This document shows positions 8,327 to 17,489 of a DNA stretch of 64,000 nt, piece by piece. How positions within the stretch are numbered: the first letter of the stretch is position 1; each line of letters begins with the position of its first letter. Source of the stretch: Actinomycetaceae bacterium. GTDB taxonomy: Bacteria; Actinomycetota; Actinomycetes; Actinomycetales; Actinomycetaceae. The stretch is from positions 62,001-126,000 of the forward strand of contig JAUNHH010000004.1 in the NCBI GenBank assembly GCA_030524055.1. The letters run 5' to 3'. Below the pieces are notes generated by a model. It searched no databases, was not told the origin of the DNA, and saw nothing but the letters and a program-made list of their open reading frames with translations. Made by a program: the position numbers and the translations under genes.

Positions 8327-9505
8327 CTACTTTTCTGGCAGAGCTGACACGATACGATCAACAATATCCAGGCTGGCTTCTAAGCTGCAGGCAAGATTGA
8401 CGCGAATCCACTGATTCCAGTCTTCCCCCAGGGTCTTTCCTGCATTAACGGCAACCCCTGCATATTCACGAATATAGGTGGCCGGTTGGAGATCCCCGAA
8501 ATCGTGATTCTGCATTCCCCACCACGTTAAATAGGTGGCTTGAGGGGGAGTGTAGTCAATATTGTGAGTCGATAGAATATGCTGAATGCCGTGTGTGTTC
8601 TTGCGAATAAGAGCAATCACTTCATCGAGCCAGGCTTCGCCTTTCTCATAGGCAGCAATAGTGCCTAACACACCCAGAGAAACAGGATAGTCATCAACTC
8701 CATGGGGAATCCCATCCCAGCGTGCACGCAAATCTGGATCGGTCAGAATAACTTGGGCATTAGGTAATCCCGCTGTATTCCATCCTTTTGTTGCCGCAGT
8801 TGCGGTGACAGTATGGGCAGCAAATTCTTCCCCAAGGCGTGCATAGGAAATAAAGGGTGTCTCATCGAGAATCAGAGGCGAATGGATTTCATCGGAGAAA
8901 ACCAGTGCGTCATAACGGGACACCACTTCATACACGGCGCGCAATTCTTCTTCGCTGAGAACTCGACCTGTCGGATTCCAGGGGTTACACAAAATGACCA
9001 GGCCAGCACCTGCCTTTAAAGCGTCTTCAATCCGCGTCAAATCAAGGCGCCATCCGACCCCACCAGCATGAACGCCATGCAGTGAGGGAACTTCAATGAC
9101 TCGGCGATTGAGCAGACCAGGGATTGTCAGGAAAGGCATATACGCAGGGGTAGGCACAATCACCGCAGATCCAGGCTTGGTCAAGTGCTCGATTGTTTTC
9201 ACGAGGGCGGGCAGCACTGCAGGAACAGAGCGCACCGCGTCAGGGGAAATATCCCAGCCGAAACGGCGGGCTTGGAAATTCGCGGTGGCTTCTTGAAGAC
9301 GCGGAGTCAGCCACGGCGGTGGGTAACCAAGAAAACCGTCGTGAATAGCTCGGGTAATGGCTTCTTCCACTTCGGGGGCTGTGCCAAAGTCCATTTCCGC
9401 AACCCACGCTCCAAGAGTGGGGGAACCATCAGAACGTGTGATCCCCGTCCATTTGAGGGACCCGGTTGCTCTCAGGTGCTCTGTGGTAAAGGTGCGGATA
9501 GGCAT
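8327..9505 (-). CDS. MalY/PatB-type PLP-dependent C-S lyase (aminotransferase class I/II fold)
   Basis: 392 residues on the minus strand. Family marks are WVAEMDF near the N-terminus (MalY/PatB proteins have W-x-A-[D/E]-M-D-F), GYPPPWL, NPWNPTGRVLS, SDEIHSPLI and the PLP-lysine segment ATKGWNTAG with Lys at about residue 240. These enzymes cleave cystathionine or cysteine conjugates to pyruvate, ammonia and a thiol, and some double as regulators. The ATG at 9505 is preferred over an in-frame TTG at 9517 because GGGAGA stands six bases before it. The gene is monocistronic and convergent with the PNP gene, and shares its bidirectional terminator. A near-copy of the repeated word lies inside at about 9201. 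Confidence 0.9.
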   Translation of the reverse strand: MPIRTFTTEHLRATGSLKWTGITRSDGSPTLGAWVAEMDFGTAPEVEEAITRAIHDGFLGYPPPWLTPRLQEATANFQARRFGWDISPDAVRSVPAVLPALVKTIEHLTKPGSAVIVPTPAYMPFLTIPGLLNRRVIEVPSLHGVHAGGVGWRLDLTRIEDALKAGAGLVILCNPWNPTGRVLSEEELRAVYEVVSRYDALVFSDEIHSPLILDETPFISYARLGEEFAAHTVTATAATKGWNTAGLPNAQVILTDPDLRARWDGIPHGVDDYPVSLGVLGTIAAYEKGEAWLDEVIALIRKNTHGIQHILSTHNIDYTPPQATYLTWWGMQNHDFGDLQPATYIREYAGVAVNAGKTLGEDWNQWIRVNLACSLEASLDIVDRIVSALPEK

Positions 9506-9648
9506 ATAGTCTCCCAAGCGTGTGATCTACCGGTTTTTCTAGAGGGTACTCCTCTTGCACCATAGCAGCCTGGCGGTATATCCCATGGGACGATGTAACA
9601 TCCAAGGAGCCAGATGAATGCCTAGGGCCGACAATGAGGTGGTGACTA

Positions 9649-10110
9649 GTGGGGATCAAAATATCGTCCACCCATGTTGAGCGTCTTCGCTGCTCGGGGT
9701 GGCATCAGCAGCGCCATGTCGATATTGCCGGATATGAGGCCCTATTTGCTGACGCTGGATATCCTTTGAAACCTGCAGCCCGCGAGTTTTTAGAGTCTTT
9801 CGTCGGCCTGACAATTCCTATTCCGGATTATCAGAGCACCAGTGGGCATCAAGAATTCATTGTCGATCCGGAAATAGCAGTGCGTAATATTCCCGCGCCC
9901 AGAAGCGACTATGAAGAGTGCGCGGGCGCTGTGCTGACACCTATAGGCGTGGCCTATGGTGAGCAGCTCACACTTTTCATTGCCGCGTGGCCACGTGCAG
10001 GGGCTGTTTTTGGCGGCTTTGAAAGCTCATTCAGTCTGATTGGCGACTCTTTTGATGAGGCGCTCACAACGATCTTTAGTGGTAAGGCATTTACGCGCCT
10101 GCAGGAGTAA
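9649..10110 (+). CDS. SUKH-3-type immunity protein (orphan)
   Basis: 153 residues, no signal peptide or membrane span. The pattern GW-x6-R-x-VDI then Y-x2-LF-x2-AGY, FLESFVGLTIPIP and a central TPIGVAYGEQ-x-LFIA-x-W-x-RAGAVFGGF resembles the SUKH superfamily (SMI1/KNR4-like), SUKH-3 branch, whose members neutralise diverse toxins of polymorphic toxin systems in the cytoplasm. The GTG start has GAGGTGG six bases upstream. No toxin gene is adjacent: the neighbours are a MalY-type lyase (divergent) and gltX, so this is an orphan immunity gene, perhaps defending against non-kin toxins. The family call rests on pattern memory, and a profile search would settle it. Confidence 0.6.
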   Translation: MGIKISSTHVERLRCSGWHQQRHVDIAGYEALFADAGYPLKPAAREFLESFVGLTIPIPDYQSTSGHQEFIVDPEIAVRNIPAPRSDYEECAGAVLTPIGVAYGEQLTLFIAAWPRAGAVFGGFESSFSLIGDSFDEALTTIFSGKAFTRLQE

Positions 10111-10116
10111 GAGCGT

Positions 10117-10128
10117 GCCCCGCCCTCG
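10117..10128 (-). repeat. Repeated word CGAGGGCGGGGC, intergenic copy
   Basis: Exact minus-strand copy, preceded by CA, in the 54-base gap between the SUKH gene and gltX. It has no inverted partner, so it is not part of a hairpin. Confidence 0.9.
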
Positions 10129-10164
10129 TGAAAGAAGAACAGGTGTGGCGAGTAGACTTGTCCT

Positions 10165-11673
10165 ATGACGTCTTTGGCAAAGAGCGCGAATGTGCGCGTG
10201 CGTTTCTGCCCTTCACCAACGGGCACCCCCCATGTGGGCCTTGTACGAACCTGCCTTTTTAACTGGGCGTGGGCCCGTCACACGGGTGGCACCTTCGTTT
10301 TCCGTATTGAAGACACGGACGCCGCCCGCGATTCACAGGAATCCTTCGAGCAGATTCTCGACTCCTTGCGCTGGCTTGGCCTGGAATGGGATGAGGGCGT
10401 CGATAAAGGTGGTCCTCACGAGCCTTATCGCCAAAGCGAAAGAATGGATATTTACGCCGATATTGCGCGGCGCCTGGTCGAAGGTGGATATGCCTACGAG
10501 TCCTTTTCGACGGCTGAAGAAATCGAGGCGCGTCATAAAGCAGCGGGGCGGGACCCGAAATTAGGGTATGACGGCTATGACCGCACATTAACTGAGGAAC
10601 AAAAGGCCGAATTTCGTGCGCAGGGTCGCGAGCCGGTTTTACGCATGCGTATGCCCGATGAGGATGTGACCTTTACGGATCTGGTCCGCGGAGAAATTAC
10701 TTTTAAGGCCGGATCTGTTCCTGATTATGTCATTGTCCGCGCTAATGGGCATCCCTTATATACGCTGGTCAACCCTGTTGATGATGCGCTCATGGAGATT
10801 ACCCATGTGCTGCGCGGTGAGGATTTATTATCCTCAACGCCACGGCAGATTGTTCTCTATCAGGCCCTTATTGAGCTGGGAATTGCGAAATATATGCCTG
10901 AGTTTGGCCACCTGCCCTATGTAATGGGGGAGGGGAATAAGAAACTGTCGAAGCGTGATCCCGAGTCGAATCTTCTTCTTCATCGTGAAGCGGGAATGAC
11001 ACCAGAAGGCCTGAATAACTATCTCGCGCTTTTAGGGTGGTCTATTGCGGCTGACCGCGATATTTTCACGATGGAGGAGATGGTCGAAGCCTTCGATATT
11101 ACGGATGTCAATCCGAACCCTGCGCGTTTTGATCCGAAGAAATGTGTGGCGATTAATGCTGAGCATATTCGCCGCTTGGAAGCTGATGATTTCCGTAATC
11201 GTTTGGTGCCTTTCCTTCATGAAGGGGGCTATGTGTCAGCAGCTGAGTTTGACGCATTAACCCCTCGTGAACAGGAAATCCTTACCTTTATTGCCCCAAT
11301 GGTGCAGACCCGCATCCAGCTTTTAGGTGAAGCAAAAGGAATGGCCGGTTTCCTTTTTGTTGCCGATGATGCTCTGGAACTTGAGGAAGCGTCAGTGGCG
11401 AAACTGAAAGACACTGCGGGCGATGTATTGCGCACTGCCATTGGCATTATTGAGGGCTTAAATGAGGCGGAATTTACCACCGCGACTTTAGAAGAAAAAC
11501 TCCGGGCTGCCATTGTTGAGGGAATGGGGATTAAACCCCGCCTTGCTTTTGGTCCGCTGCGCGTGGCGGTGACAGGCCGTCAGGTGTCGCCCCCGCTTTT
11601 TGAGTCCATGGAGATCCTTGGCCGCGAGTCGGTCTTGGTGCGCCTGAAGGCCTTGGAGCAGCGCCTGTCCTAA
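10165..11673 (+). CDS. gltX: Glutamate--tRNA ligase
   Basis: 502 residues, normal for discriminating or non-discriminating bacterial GluRS. The Rossmann fold starts at residue 11 with the class I HIGH-type motif as [11 protein letters not shown] (residues 17-26). The glutamate-binding [10 protein letters not shown] follows, and the KMSKS-type motif is KKLSKRDP near residue 260. The C-terminal 170 residues form the helical anticodon-binding region. The enzyme charges tRNA-Glu in the cytosol. Upstream of the ATG there is only a weak ribosome-binding site. No gatCAB genes are in the window, so whether it also mischarges tRNA-Gln cannot be judged. The gene is followed by about 620 bases with no recognisable gene. 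Confidence 0.97.
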   Translation: MTSLAKSANVRVRFCPSPTGTPHVGLVRTCLFNWAWARHTGGTFVFRIEDTDAARDSQESFEQILDSLRWLGLEWDEGVDKGGPHEPYRQSERMDIYADIARRLVEGGYAYESFSTAEEIEARHKAAGRDPKLGYDGYDRTLTEEQKAEFRAQGREPVLRMRMPDEDVTFTDLVRGEITFKAGSVPDYVIVRANGHPLYTLVNPVDDALMEITHVLRGEDLLSSTPRQIVLYQALIELGIAKYMPEFGHLPYVMGEGNKKLSKRDPESNLLLHREAGMTPEGLNNYLALLGWSIAADRDIFTMEEMVEAFDITDVNPNPARFDPKKCVAINAEHIRRLEADDFRNRLVPFLHEGGYVSAAEFDALTPREQEILTFIAPMVQTRIQLLGEAKGMAGFLFVADDALELEEASVAKLKDTAGDVLRTAIGIIEGLNEAEFTTATLEEKLRAAIVEGMGIKPRLAFGPLRVAVTGRQVSPPLFESMEILGRESVLVRLKALEQRLS

Positions 11674-11749
11674 GAGGGTGGGCGCGTTTGCGCCGGTTGC
11701 GCCATTGCGGCGTCGGAGGTTTCGGCTTCCGGCGCCGCTTTTCTTCTTT

Positions 11750-11761
11750 CGAGGGCGGGGC
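11750..11761 (+). repeat. Repeated word CGAGGGCGGGGC, intergenic copy
   Basis: Exact plus-strand copy in the long gap after gltX. It is one of only two exact copies not preceded by A (here T). Confidence 0.9.
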
Positions 11762-11999
11762 GCGAGTGGTGAAGAGGGGAGTGGCCCGCACAGAGCATCC
11801 CCAGGCGCCGATCTCTGTCACAGCAGGCGGACAAAGCGCCGCGAGGCACATTTTCCAGCGGCAATTGTCGTCATGGACGCCGTTACCCCGAGGAAGGCAT
11901 GTGTATCTGCATATCAAGAGGAATTAGTCCGCAATTATATGTCTTTGTCCATAATCCTATGTCTAGTCCTTAACGCTACGGCTGTTTTCTTTGCTTCGT

Positions 12000-12031
12000 G
12001 ATGGGCCACCTTGATGGCGAAATGGTCCATC
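12000..12031 (+). other. Imperfect hairpin in the long intergenic region
   Basis: GATGGGCCA (12000-12008) faces TGGTCCATC (12023-12031), a 9-bp stem with one G-U pair and a 14-base loop. No T-run follows, so it may be a leader structure or chance. Confidence 0.25.
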
Positions 12032-12294
12032 AATGCCCTCCACCTCCTCCTAAATTGCCTGATTAGCAGCTATTTGGCTGGTTTTACAACTAATAGTGGG
12101 CCTCGTGTCAATAGAGCGGCACGCCACAGTGTCTGAGTAAGGGTTTGGCGACCCGTGAAAACCCGCTGTATTCCCAGGTTATCGGCCAGGGTGAGCAGAG
12201 TCACCGGCAAACTATCAGTTCTTGCGTCTATGTCAGCTAGGTGCATTCTGTTCACACGTGCCACACTGGTCTCTCTGTCAACAGTGGAGGTTTT

Positions 12295-14715
12295 ATGCAC
12301 ACCCGCCGACCAGGGCTTTTCCTGACCGGACTCCTTGCCGGAGCCCTTTTGGGCACCGCCCTCGTACCCTCTAGTCCAGCGGCCCACGCCGCTACTGGTC
12401 TGGAAGGATGGGACCCCGGCAATATCATTAGCGACGCCAATATGTACGGCTCAGCTGTGGCTTCCTCCCTATCTGATCAGCAGATCCAGGACTTCCTCAA
12501 TGAAAAAGGAGCCAATTGCGTAGGCGGCCCCGATGGGTCCGACTGTCTAAAAGACGCCACTTTCACCACCAATACCGTTCCCGCTTCCCAATGGTGCACC
12601 GGTGCCTATGAAGGTGCCGCTAATGAAAGTGCTGCATCGATCATTGGTAAAGCTGCCCGCGCCTGCGAAATCTCACCCAAGGTGCTCCTCGTCCTTCTCC
12701 AAAAAGAGCAAGGCCTTGTCACCACCACCTCGCCAACGGCCACAAAATACGCCAAGGCGACCGGTTTTGGCTGCCCTGATGGCCAACCCTGTAAAAATCA
12801 ATTCGCTGGATTCCCTCAGCAGGTCTACTCCGCGGCTTCACGCCTCCAGCAATACCGCCTGCAGCCAAACTCCTTTAACTTCCGTGCGGGCATGACGACC
12901 ACTGTCCGCTTTAACCCCAATGCGTCCTGTGGCGGACAAAGCGTCAGCATTGCCAATGCTGCCACTGCGGGCCTCTACAACTACACGCCTTTTGTGCCGA
13001 ATAAGGCCGCGCTCGATGCTGTGGCGGGCACAGGCGATGCTTGCTCGGCATACGGAAACCGCAACTTCTACCGCTACCACTCACTGTGGTTCGGACAGCC
13101 TAATGTCGGCACCCCAGCGCCAGCCCCCCAAACCCCTGCGGATCCTGTCGAGCCGCCAAAACAAGTGGGCCGCCCCGCGGAACCGGCAAAGCCCGCCCCT
13201 GAAGGCCCGAAGGTCCTCACCGACACTGCGACCCGCCCCAAACAAGATCTGACCGGCGATAACCGCGGTGACATTCTCGTGAATAAAGACGGGCGTGCCC
13301 ACATTGTTGAGCCCAGTGTTCCCTCCGGCGATCGCACAACGTCAACTATTACTACTGGCGAGCGTTCCGGTTGGGGCTGGAACCCCACGCGCACTATTGG
13401 CGTGGGCGACTGGGACGGCGACTCCTCTGCGGACCTAGTGTCGTGGCGAGCCAATGGCATCCTCGTCCAATACCGCCTACGAGACGGCCAGTGGCAGCCT
13501 GCTCGCCAGATCGGCCGTGGGTGGAATGGTTTTGACGCTGTTTTCGGTGGAAGTGACTGGGATGGCGACGCTAAGCCAGACCTTCTTGCCCGCTCGGCCC
13601 ACAATGGTGACCTACATCTGTACCCCTCGAATGGGCGCGGTGGCTTTGAAGCCCCACGAAAGGTTGGCGCCGGCTGGCAGGGCCTGACTAACCTCAGCAT
13701 CGTTCCCGCCTACACGGGTGGGCGCCCCGCGGTGACCGCAGTTGACCAGCAGGGACGCCTACGTATTTACGAGGGCGATGGCCGCGGCGGATTCACCACG
13801 AACTCGATTCTTGGACCCGGGTGGAATGTGATGACATCCCTGGCTGGGGTTGCTGATCACAACGGCGATGGCCGTGGAGATATTGTGGCCGCCGCCCGCA
13901 CAGGTGAGCTCTACCTTTATGTCACGAATGCGACCACCCTGTCCCGCACAGCGGCCAATAACCAGGTGGAACGGGTGAGCACACTTGCCCCCACTGGCAC
14001 TGCCGGAGGCAATCGCCTCTATGGCGCCACCCCAACGGGCACTATCCACTCCGTTGACCTTGCCTCAACGACTGTCGCTGGCCAGCGGCCCGCCCGCGAT
14101 ACAGGAATCGCGATGTCAGATGGCGACCAGGTGTTGCCTGTTGGACTGTGGGATCACGACAATCATGCCGACATTATTAAGGTCAGCGCCGATGGTCGCG
14201 TGACCCTACACCGTGGCAACGCTAATGGTGGATTTAGCGGCGGGGAAGAGATTGCCTCTGGTTGGGCCTATACCCAGGTGATCCCCGTCATGGGGTGGGC
14301 AGGTAATGACCAGCCTGGCCTCGTTGGCTGGAATCAGAGCACTGGCGACGTTGTCCTTCACAGCGCAGAAGGAACGGGCGCGATTACTGCGCCAGTCACT
14401 ATTGGTAAAAACCTGACCTGGGCGGATCGCATTGTTGACGGTGGGAACTGGTCTGGAGCCCCCGGCCCACAACTTTTAGCCCGCCGCGCCTCAGATGGAG
14501 CGTTGATGCGGATTGCCTCAACGACTGCTGGCCTCACTATCGACCAGCCGCACCAAATTGGACGCGGATGGGCTGGACTCGATGTGTTTTCGCTCGGAGA
14601 TATGAATGGAGATGGTCGCGATGATCTGGTCCTTAAGGCCAGCGACGGGGTTTTGACTCTCTACACCGGTAATGGTGCAGACGGGTTTGGACCAATCACC
14701 AATCTCGGACGTTAA
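12295..14715 (+). CDS. Secreted lysozyme-like cell-wall protein with FG-GAP repeat tail
   Basis: 806 residues from the ATG at 12295, chosen because GGAGG lies four bases upstream; the frame is open further but without support. The signal peptide is clear: HTRRPG, a hydrophobic stretch, then SSPAAHAATG. Residues 35-265 form a Cys-containing domain with LLVLLQKEQGLV and FPQQVYSAASRLQQYR, a pattern seen in actinobacterial proteins annotated as lytic-transglycosylase or haemagglutinin-like; the Glu of KEQG is a plausible catalytic acid (inference). A Pro-rich linker (about 265-315) leads to roughly ten FG-GAP/VCBS blades with D-x-[N/D]-G-x-x-D calcium loops (DWDGDSSADL, DHNGDGRGDI) and recurring GxGWxG motifs. 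The protein would act outside the cell on peptidoglycan. It is followed at 65 bases by a PGRP amidase carrying the same kind of tail. Confidence 0.8.
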   Translation: MHTRRPGLFLTGLLAGALLGTALVPSSPAAHAATGLEGWDPGNIISDANMYGSAVASSLSDQQIQDFLNEKGANCVGGPDGSDCLKDATFTTNTVPASQWCTGAYEGAANESAASIIGKAARACEISPKVLLVLLQKEQGLVTTTSPTATKYAKATGFGCPDGQPCKNQFAGFPQQVYSAASRLQQYRLQPNSFNFRAGMTTTVRFNPNASCGGQSVSIANAATAGLYNYTPFVPNKAALDAVAGTGDACSAYGNRNFYRYHSLWFGQPNVGTPAPAPQTPADPVEPPKQVGRPAEPAKPAPEGPKVLTDTATRPKQDLTGDNRGDILVNKDGRAHIVEPSVPSGDRTTSTITTGERSGWGWNPTRTIGVGDWDGDSSADLVSWRANGILVQYRLRDGQWQPARQIGRGWNGFDAVFGGSDWDGDAKPDLLARSAHNGDLHLYPSNGRGGFEAPRKVGAGWQGLTNLSIVPAYTGGRPAVTAVDQQGRLRIYEGDGRGGFTTNSILGPGWNVMTSLAGVADHNGDGRGDIVAAARTGELYLYVTNATTLSRTAANNQVERVSTLAPTGTAGGNRLYGATPTGTIHSVDLASTTVAGQRPARDTGIAMSDGDQVLPVGLWDHDNHADIIKVSADGRVTLHRGNANGGFSGGEEIASGWAYTQVIPVMGWAGNDQPGLVGWNQSTGDVVLHSAEGTGAITAPVTIGKNLTWADRIVDGGNWSGAPGPQLLARRASDGALMRIASTTAGLTIDQPHQIGRGWAGLDVFSLGDMNGDGRDDLVLKASDGVLTLYTGNGADGFGPITNLGR

Positions 14716-14780
14716 AGAACCTAAAACGAGGAATGTACCCCACAGGTCATTCCACTGAGTAAAGATGAGAAGGGAAAAGA

Positions 14781-17360
14781 ATGATGAATAGACGACGCTC
14801 AGCTGCGATTGGAGTTGGCACCGCCCTCGTATGTGCGTTGGTTGCCCCCAATACAGCCCCCGTTGTGACTGCGGACTCGCCCGCTATCCAGGCGGCCATT
14901 TCTTCCGCGGACGGTTCTGCAGTGAACCTTGGCGCCGTTAACGACGCCTCTGACATTCAAGACGTGACCGGCGGCGTAGACCCCGTGGAAACGACTGTGA
15001 AAATGGATGTCGCCGTCGCGCCGGAAGGGTACACCAAGACCGCTGCCGAAAGTGAAGGGCAAGCAGAAGCAAAACGCGACCAAGTTGTCGAAGTTTCCTC
15101 CTCCGATAAGGAGTCATCGAACGAGGACGGTGCTGGAGCTGCCAAGGCTCCCAGTGGCACAGCCAACACCGCCCCTGTGGCTTTTAAGGTCGAAGAGGGC
15201 GATGACCCTGCCGATGAGCAGTCTGCTGGCTCTGATGCCCCTGCACAATCCGGTGCCTCTGATACTGCCCACAGCGGCGCCCAGTCTGGCGCAGACTCTG
15301 CCGCGAGCGCTGCCGGTACCGGAACCGCTGCTGACCCGAATGTTCCCTCTGAAGAGTTGTCTATTGTTCGTCAGCCCATTTCTTCTGAGATGGTGATTAT
15401 GGGCGTGACCTTGCCGGGTATGAAATATGAGCCGGGAATGACTTTCTCGTATCGTGCCCTTGATGATGGTTTCTGGGGTGAGTGGGTCACTTTGGATATT
15501 GCTGAGCCGGACGCCGATGTGGACCTGGCGAAAGCTGAGGCAGGTACTGATCCGACACCGCTGGTGAATGTGGATCAGATTGAAGTGGTGGCTCGTAGCG
15601 CCGATGGTCGGGCAATTCCTGGTGCTGAGCTTTCTATTGTGGATCCGATGGGCAATAAGAGCCCGGCGGCTCTGGATATTCCCAGTGTGGAGGAAGTTGC
15701 GGGTGAGGCAGCCCAGTCTGGTGGCGCCGATTCTGCCGCTAGCGGTGCGAGCGAGTCACAGGATGACTCGGCGGGTGCTGAAGACAAGCCTGCGGAGGCT
15801 GGCGATGATGCCTCCGAGGGCGCTAAGACAGAGACTCCGAAGACAGGTGACACTGTGGCCGATCAGGATTCTGATGCCAGTGGCGCTGTTGGCAAGGGTC
15901 AAGCGGGGAGTGCTTCTGCTGCCGTGTGGCGTGATGCCGAGCAGGGAGGCGCTGTGCCGACCGCTATGAATCCGGCGCAAACGGTGTATGACGCTGAGTT
16001 CCATGGTCTGAAAATCACGACCCGTAAAGGGTGGGGTGCGGATGAGTCCATGTTGGATTGGGGTCCGGATGAAAATGATATTCAGGGCGCCGTTATCCAC
16101 CACACTGCTGGTTCCAATAACTACACCCAAGATCAGGTTCCTGGCTTGATCCGCGGTATCTACAACTACCATGCGAACACCCTAGGGTGGGGCGATGTGG
16201 GCTACCACCTGCTGGTTGATAAGTTTGGTGGCGTCTGGCAGGGACGCGCTGGCGGCCTCTTTAAGGGCGTGTATGGTGCGCATGCCTATGGCGCTAATGG
16301 TCAGACTTTCGGTATTTCTGTTCTGGGTGACTACACCTATGACGCTCCGCCGCCTGCCGCTATGGATTCTGTAGCCAAAGCTGTGGCGTGGAAACTGCGT
16401 CTACATGGCATTACCAATATTGACCGTCGCATTAGTGTTCCTGGCGCTGCTCAGGGATGGCTGCCTGTGGTTTCTGGTCACCGTGATGTTGGTGGGACTG
16501 CGTGCCCTGGCCAGGCTTTCTATAACCGCCTGGGTGACGTGCGTGCGTCCATTAAGCGTTACCTTTCGAATAACCCGGCTGGTGGCGCTAAGGCACAGAC
16601 TCCTGTGACTCCTCGTTCTGGCCTGTATTGGGAAAACCGTGTGCAGGCCGGCCGCGGCTGGAATGTGGGCCAGACCCTTTCTGGTGGCGACTTTGAAAAG
16701 AATGGTCGGAGCGACGCTCTGCTGGTGAAGAATGACGGTTCGATGTGGCTCTACCCTGGTGCTGCGGGGCTCGGCTTTGAACGCCACCGTCAAATTGGCC
16801 GCGGCTGGCAGGTGATGGACCAGATTAATGCGGGCATTGACTTTAATAATGACGGCAATACTGATGTGATTGCTCGTGAGAAGTCCAGCGGACACCTGTG
16901 GTTGTATCCGGGTAATGGCAAGGGTGGTTTCCTTGCGCGCGCCCGTATTGGTAGCGACTGGAGGGGCTATTCCGGGATTTTCACTGCGGCGAATCTGGTG
17001 GGCGACAAGTCCGCAATTTTGGCCGTGGAGTCCGGGTCAGGACGTCTGACTGCTTTTGTTAGTGATGGTCGCGGCGGCATTGGTCAGACAGTGCGTTATG
17101 GCGTGGGCTGGAATCAGATGCGTTCGATTACCTGGGTGGGGGACCGCACGGGTGATGGTGTCAATGACGTGGTTGCAGTGGATAACAAGGGTTTCCTCTT
17201 CCTCTACCCGAATTTGGGCGCTCGCGGTTTTGCTGCGCGTTCTTCGGCGGGCCAGGGGTGGCAGGGCTTCTCGCCGCTGCGCACAGTCAATGGTGATGGC
17301 GTGTTCTGGACTGTGGATGGTAATGGCGCGCTGTGGCAGTACCGCCTGATGCGGGGCTGA
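14781..17360 (+). CDS. N-acetylmuramoyl-L-alanine amidase (PGRP type) with FG-GAP tail
   Basis: 859 residues with a signal peptide (MNRRRSAAIG then a hydrophobic run to VVTADS). Residues 70-390 are Ala/Ser/Asp/Glu-rich low-complexity sequence around a small folded block (about 190-285). The amidase-2/PGRP domain spans about 410-600: VIHHTAG (438-444) and SGHRDVGGTACPG (from 565) supply the zinc-binding His residues and Cys. It should cut the amide bond between MurNAc and the stem peptide. The C-terminus has FG-GAP blades (NDGNTDVIARE, GDGVNDVVAVD) with the same GRGW motifs as the preceding protein. AAGGGA precedes ATG-ATG. Codon choice changes visibly near 15355, from C-ending to T-ending codons, which hints at a mosaic origin. 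A strong terminator follows. Confidence 0.9.
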   Translation: MMNRRRSAAIGVGTALVCALVAPNTAPVVTADSPAIQAAISSADGSAVNLGAVNDASDIQDVTGGVDPVETTVKMDVAVAPEGYTKTAAESEGQAEAKRDQVVEVSSSDKESSNEDGAGAAKAPSGTANTAPVAFKVEEGDDPADEQSAGSDAPAQSGASDTAHSGAQSGADSAASAAGTGTAADPNVPSEELSIVRQPISSEMVIMGVTLPGMKYEPGMTFSYRALDDGFWGEWVTLDIAEPDADVDLAKAEAGTDPTPLVNVDQIEVVARSADGRAIPGAELSIVDPMGNKSPAALDIPSVEEVAGEAAQSGGADSAASGASESQDDSAGAEDKPAEAGDDASEGAKTETPKTGDTVADQDSDASGAVGKGQAGSASAAVWRDAEQGGAVPTAMNPAQTVYDAEFHGLKITTRKGWGADESMLDWGPDENDIQGAVIHHTAGSNNYTQDQVPGLIRGIYNYHANTLGWGDVGYHLLVDKFGGVWQGRAGGLFKGVYGAHAYGANGQTFGISVLGDYTYDAPPPAAMDSVAKAVAWKLRLHGITNIDRRISVPGAAQGWLPVVSGHRDVGGTACPGQAFYNRLGDVRASIKRYLSNNPAGGAKAQTPVTPRSGLYWENRVQAGRGWNVGQTLSGGDFEKNGRSDALLVKNDGSMWLYPGAAGLGFERHRQIGRGWQVMDQINAGIDFNNDGNTDVIAREKSSGHLWLYPGNGKGGFLARARIGSDWRGYSGIFTAANLVGDKSAILAVESGSGRLTAFVSDGRGGIGQTVRYGVGWNQMRSITWVGDRTGDGVNDVVAVDNKGFLFLYPNLGARGFAARSSAGQGWQGFSPLRTVNGDGVFWTVDGNGALWQYRLMRG

Positions 17361-17419
17361 TTGTCGCCATCTGGCGTGGAATAGCTGCGCGGGTGTGCCC
17401 GCGTTGGTGCCTCATATGA

Positions 17420-17460
17420 GTGTGGCCCAGGAGATTTCCTGGGCCACACCTTTATGTTTT
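17420..17460. terminator. Rho-independent terminator between convergent genes
   Basis: GTGTGGCCCAGGA (17420-17432) and TCCTGGGCCACAC (17437-17449) form a perfect 13-bp stem with a 4-base loop, followed by CTTTATGTTTT. It lies between the amidase gene and the minus-strand epimerase gene and could serve both. It does not contain the repeated word. Confidence 0.85.
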
Positions 17461-17489
17461 GTGAATGGTGTCTGCGGTTGCGGGCAGGT

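Larger units (their letters stand above)
11674..12294. other. Long intergenic region, no recognisable gene
   Basis: About 620 bases between gltX and a secreted-protein gene. The first part is G+C-rich with Arg-rich short frames on both strands that resemble no family. From about 11900 it turns A+T-richer. It contains one exact copy of the repeated word (11750), an imperfect hairpin (12000-12031) and the leader of the following gene. No tRNA-like cloverleaf or known riboswitch was recognised. Confidence 0.6.

Noticed and set aside
11678-12001. Overlapping short plus-strand frames after gltX
   Set aside because: Arg/Phe-rich composition without family similarity, no ribosome-binding site, and only the G+C-rich part of the gap is open.
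13074-13700. 208-codon minus-strand frame opposite the FG-GAP protein
   Set aside because: Mirror of a G+C-rich repeat region; composition is Pro/Arg/Ser-rich and the plus-strand signal-peptide protein explains the DNA.
14730-14753. GGAATG...CATTCC inverted repeat between the two secreted-protein genes
   Set aside because: Only 6 bp with a 12-base loop and no T-run; not convincing as a terminator.
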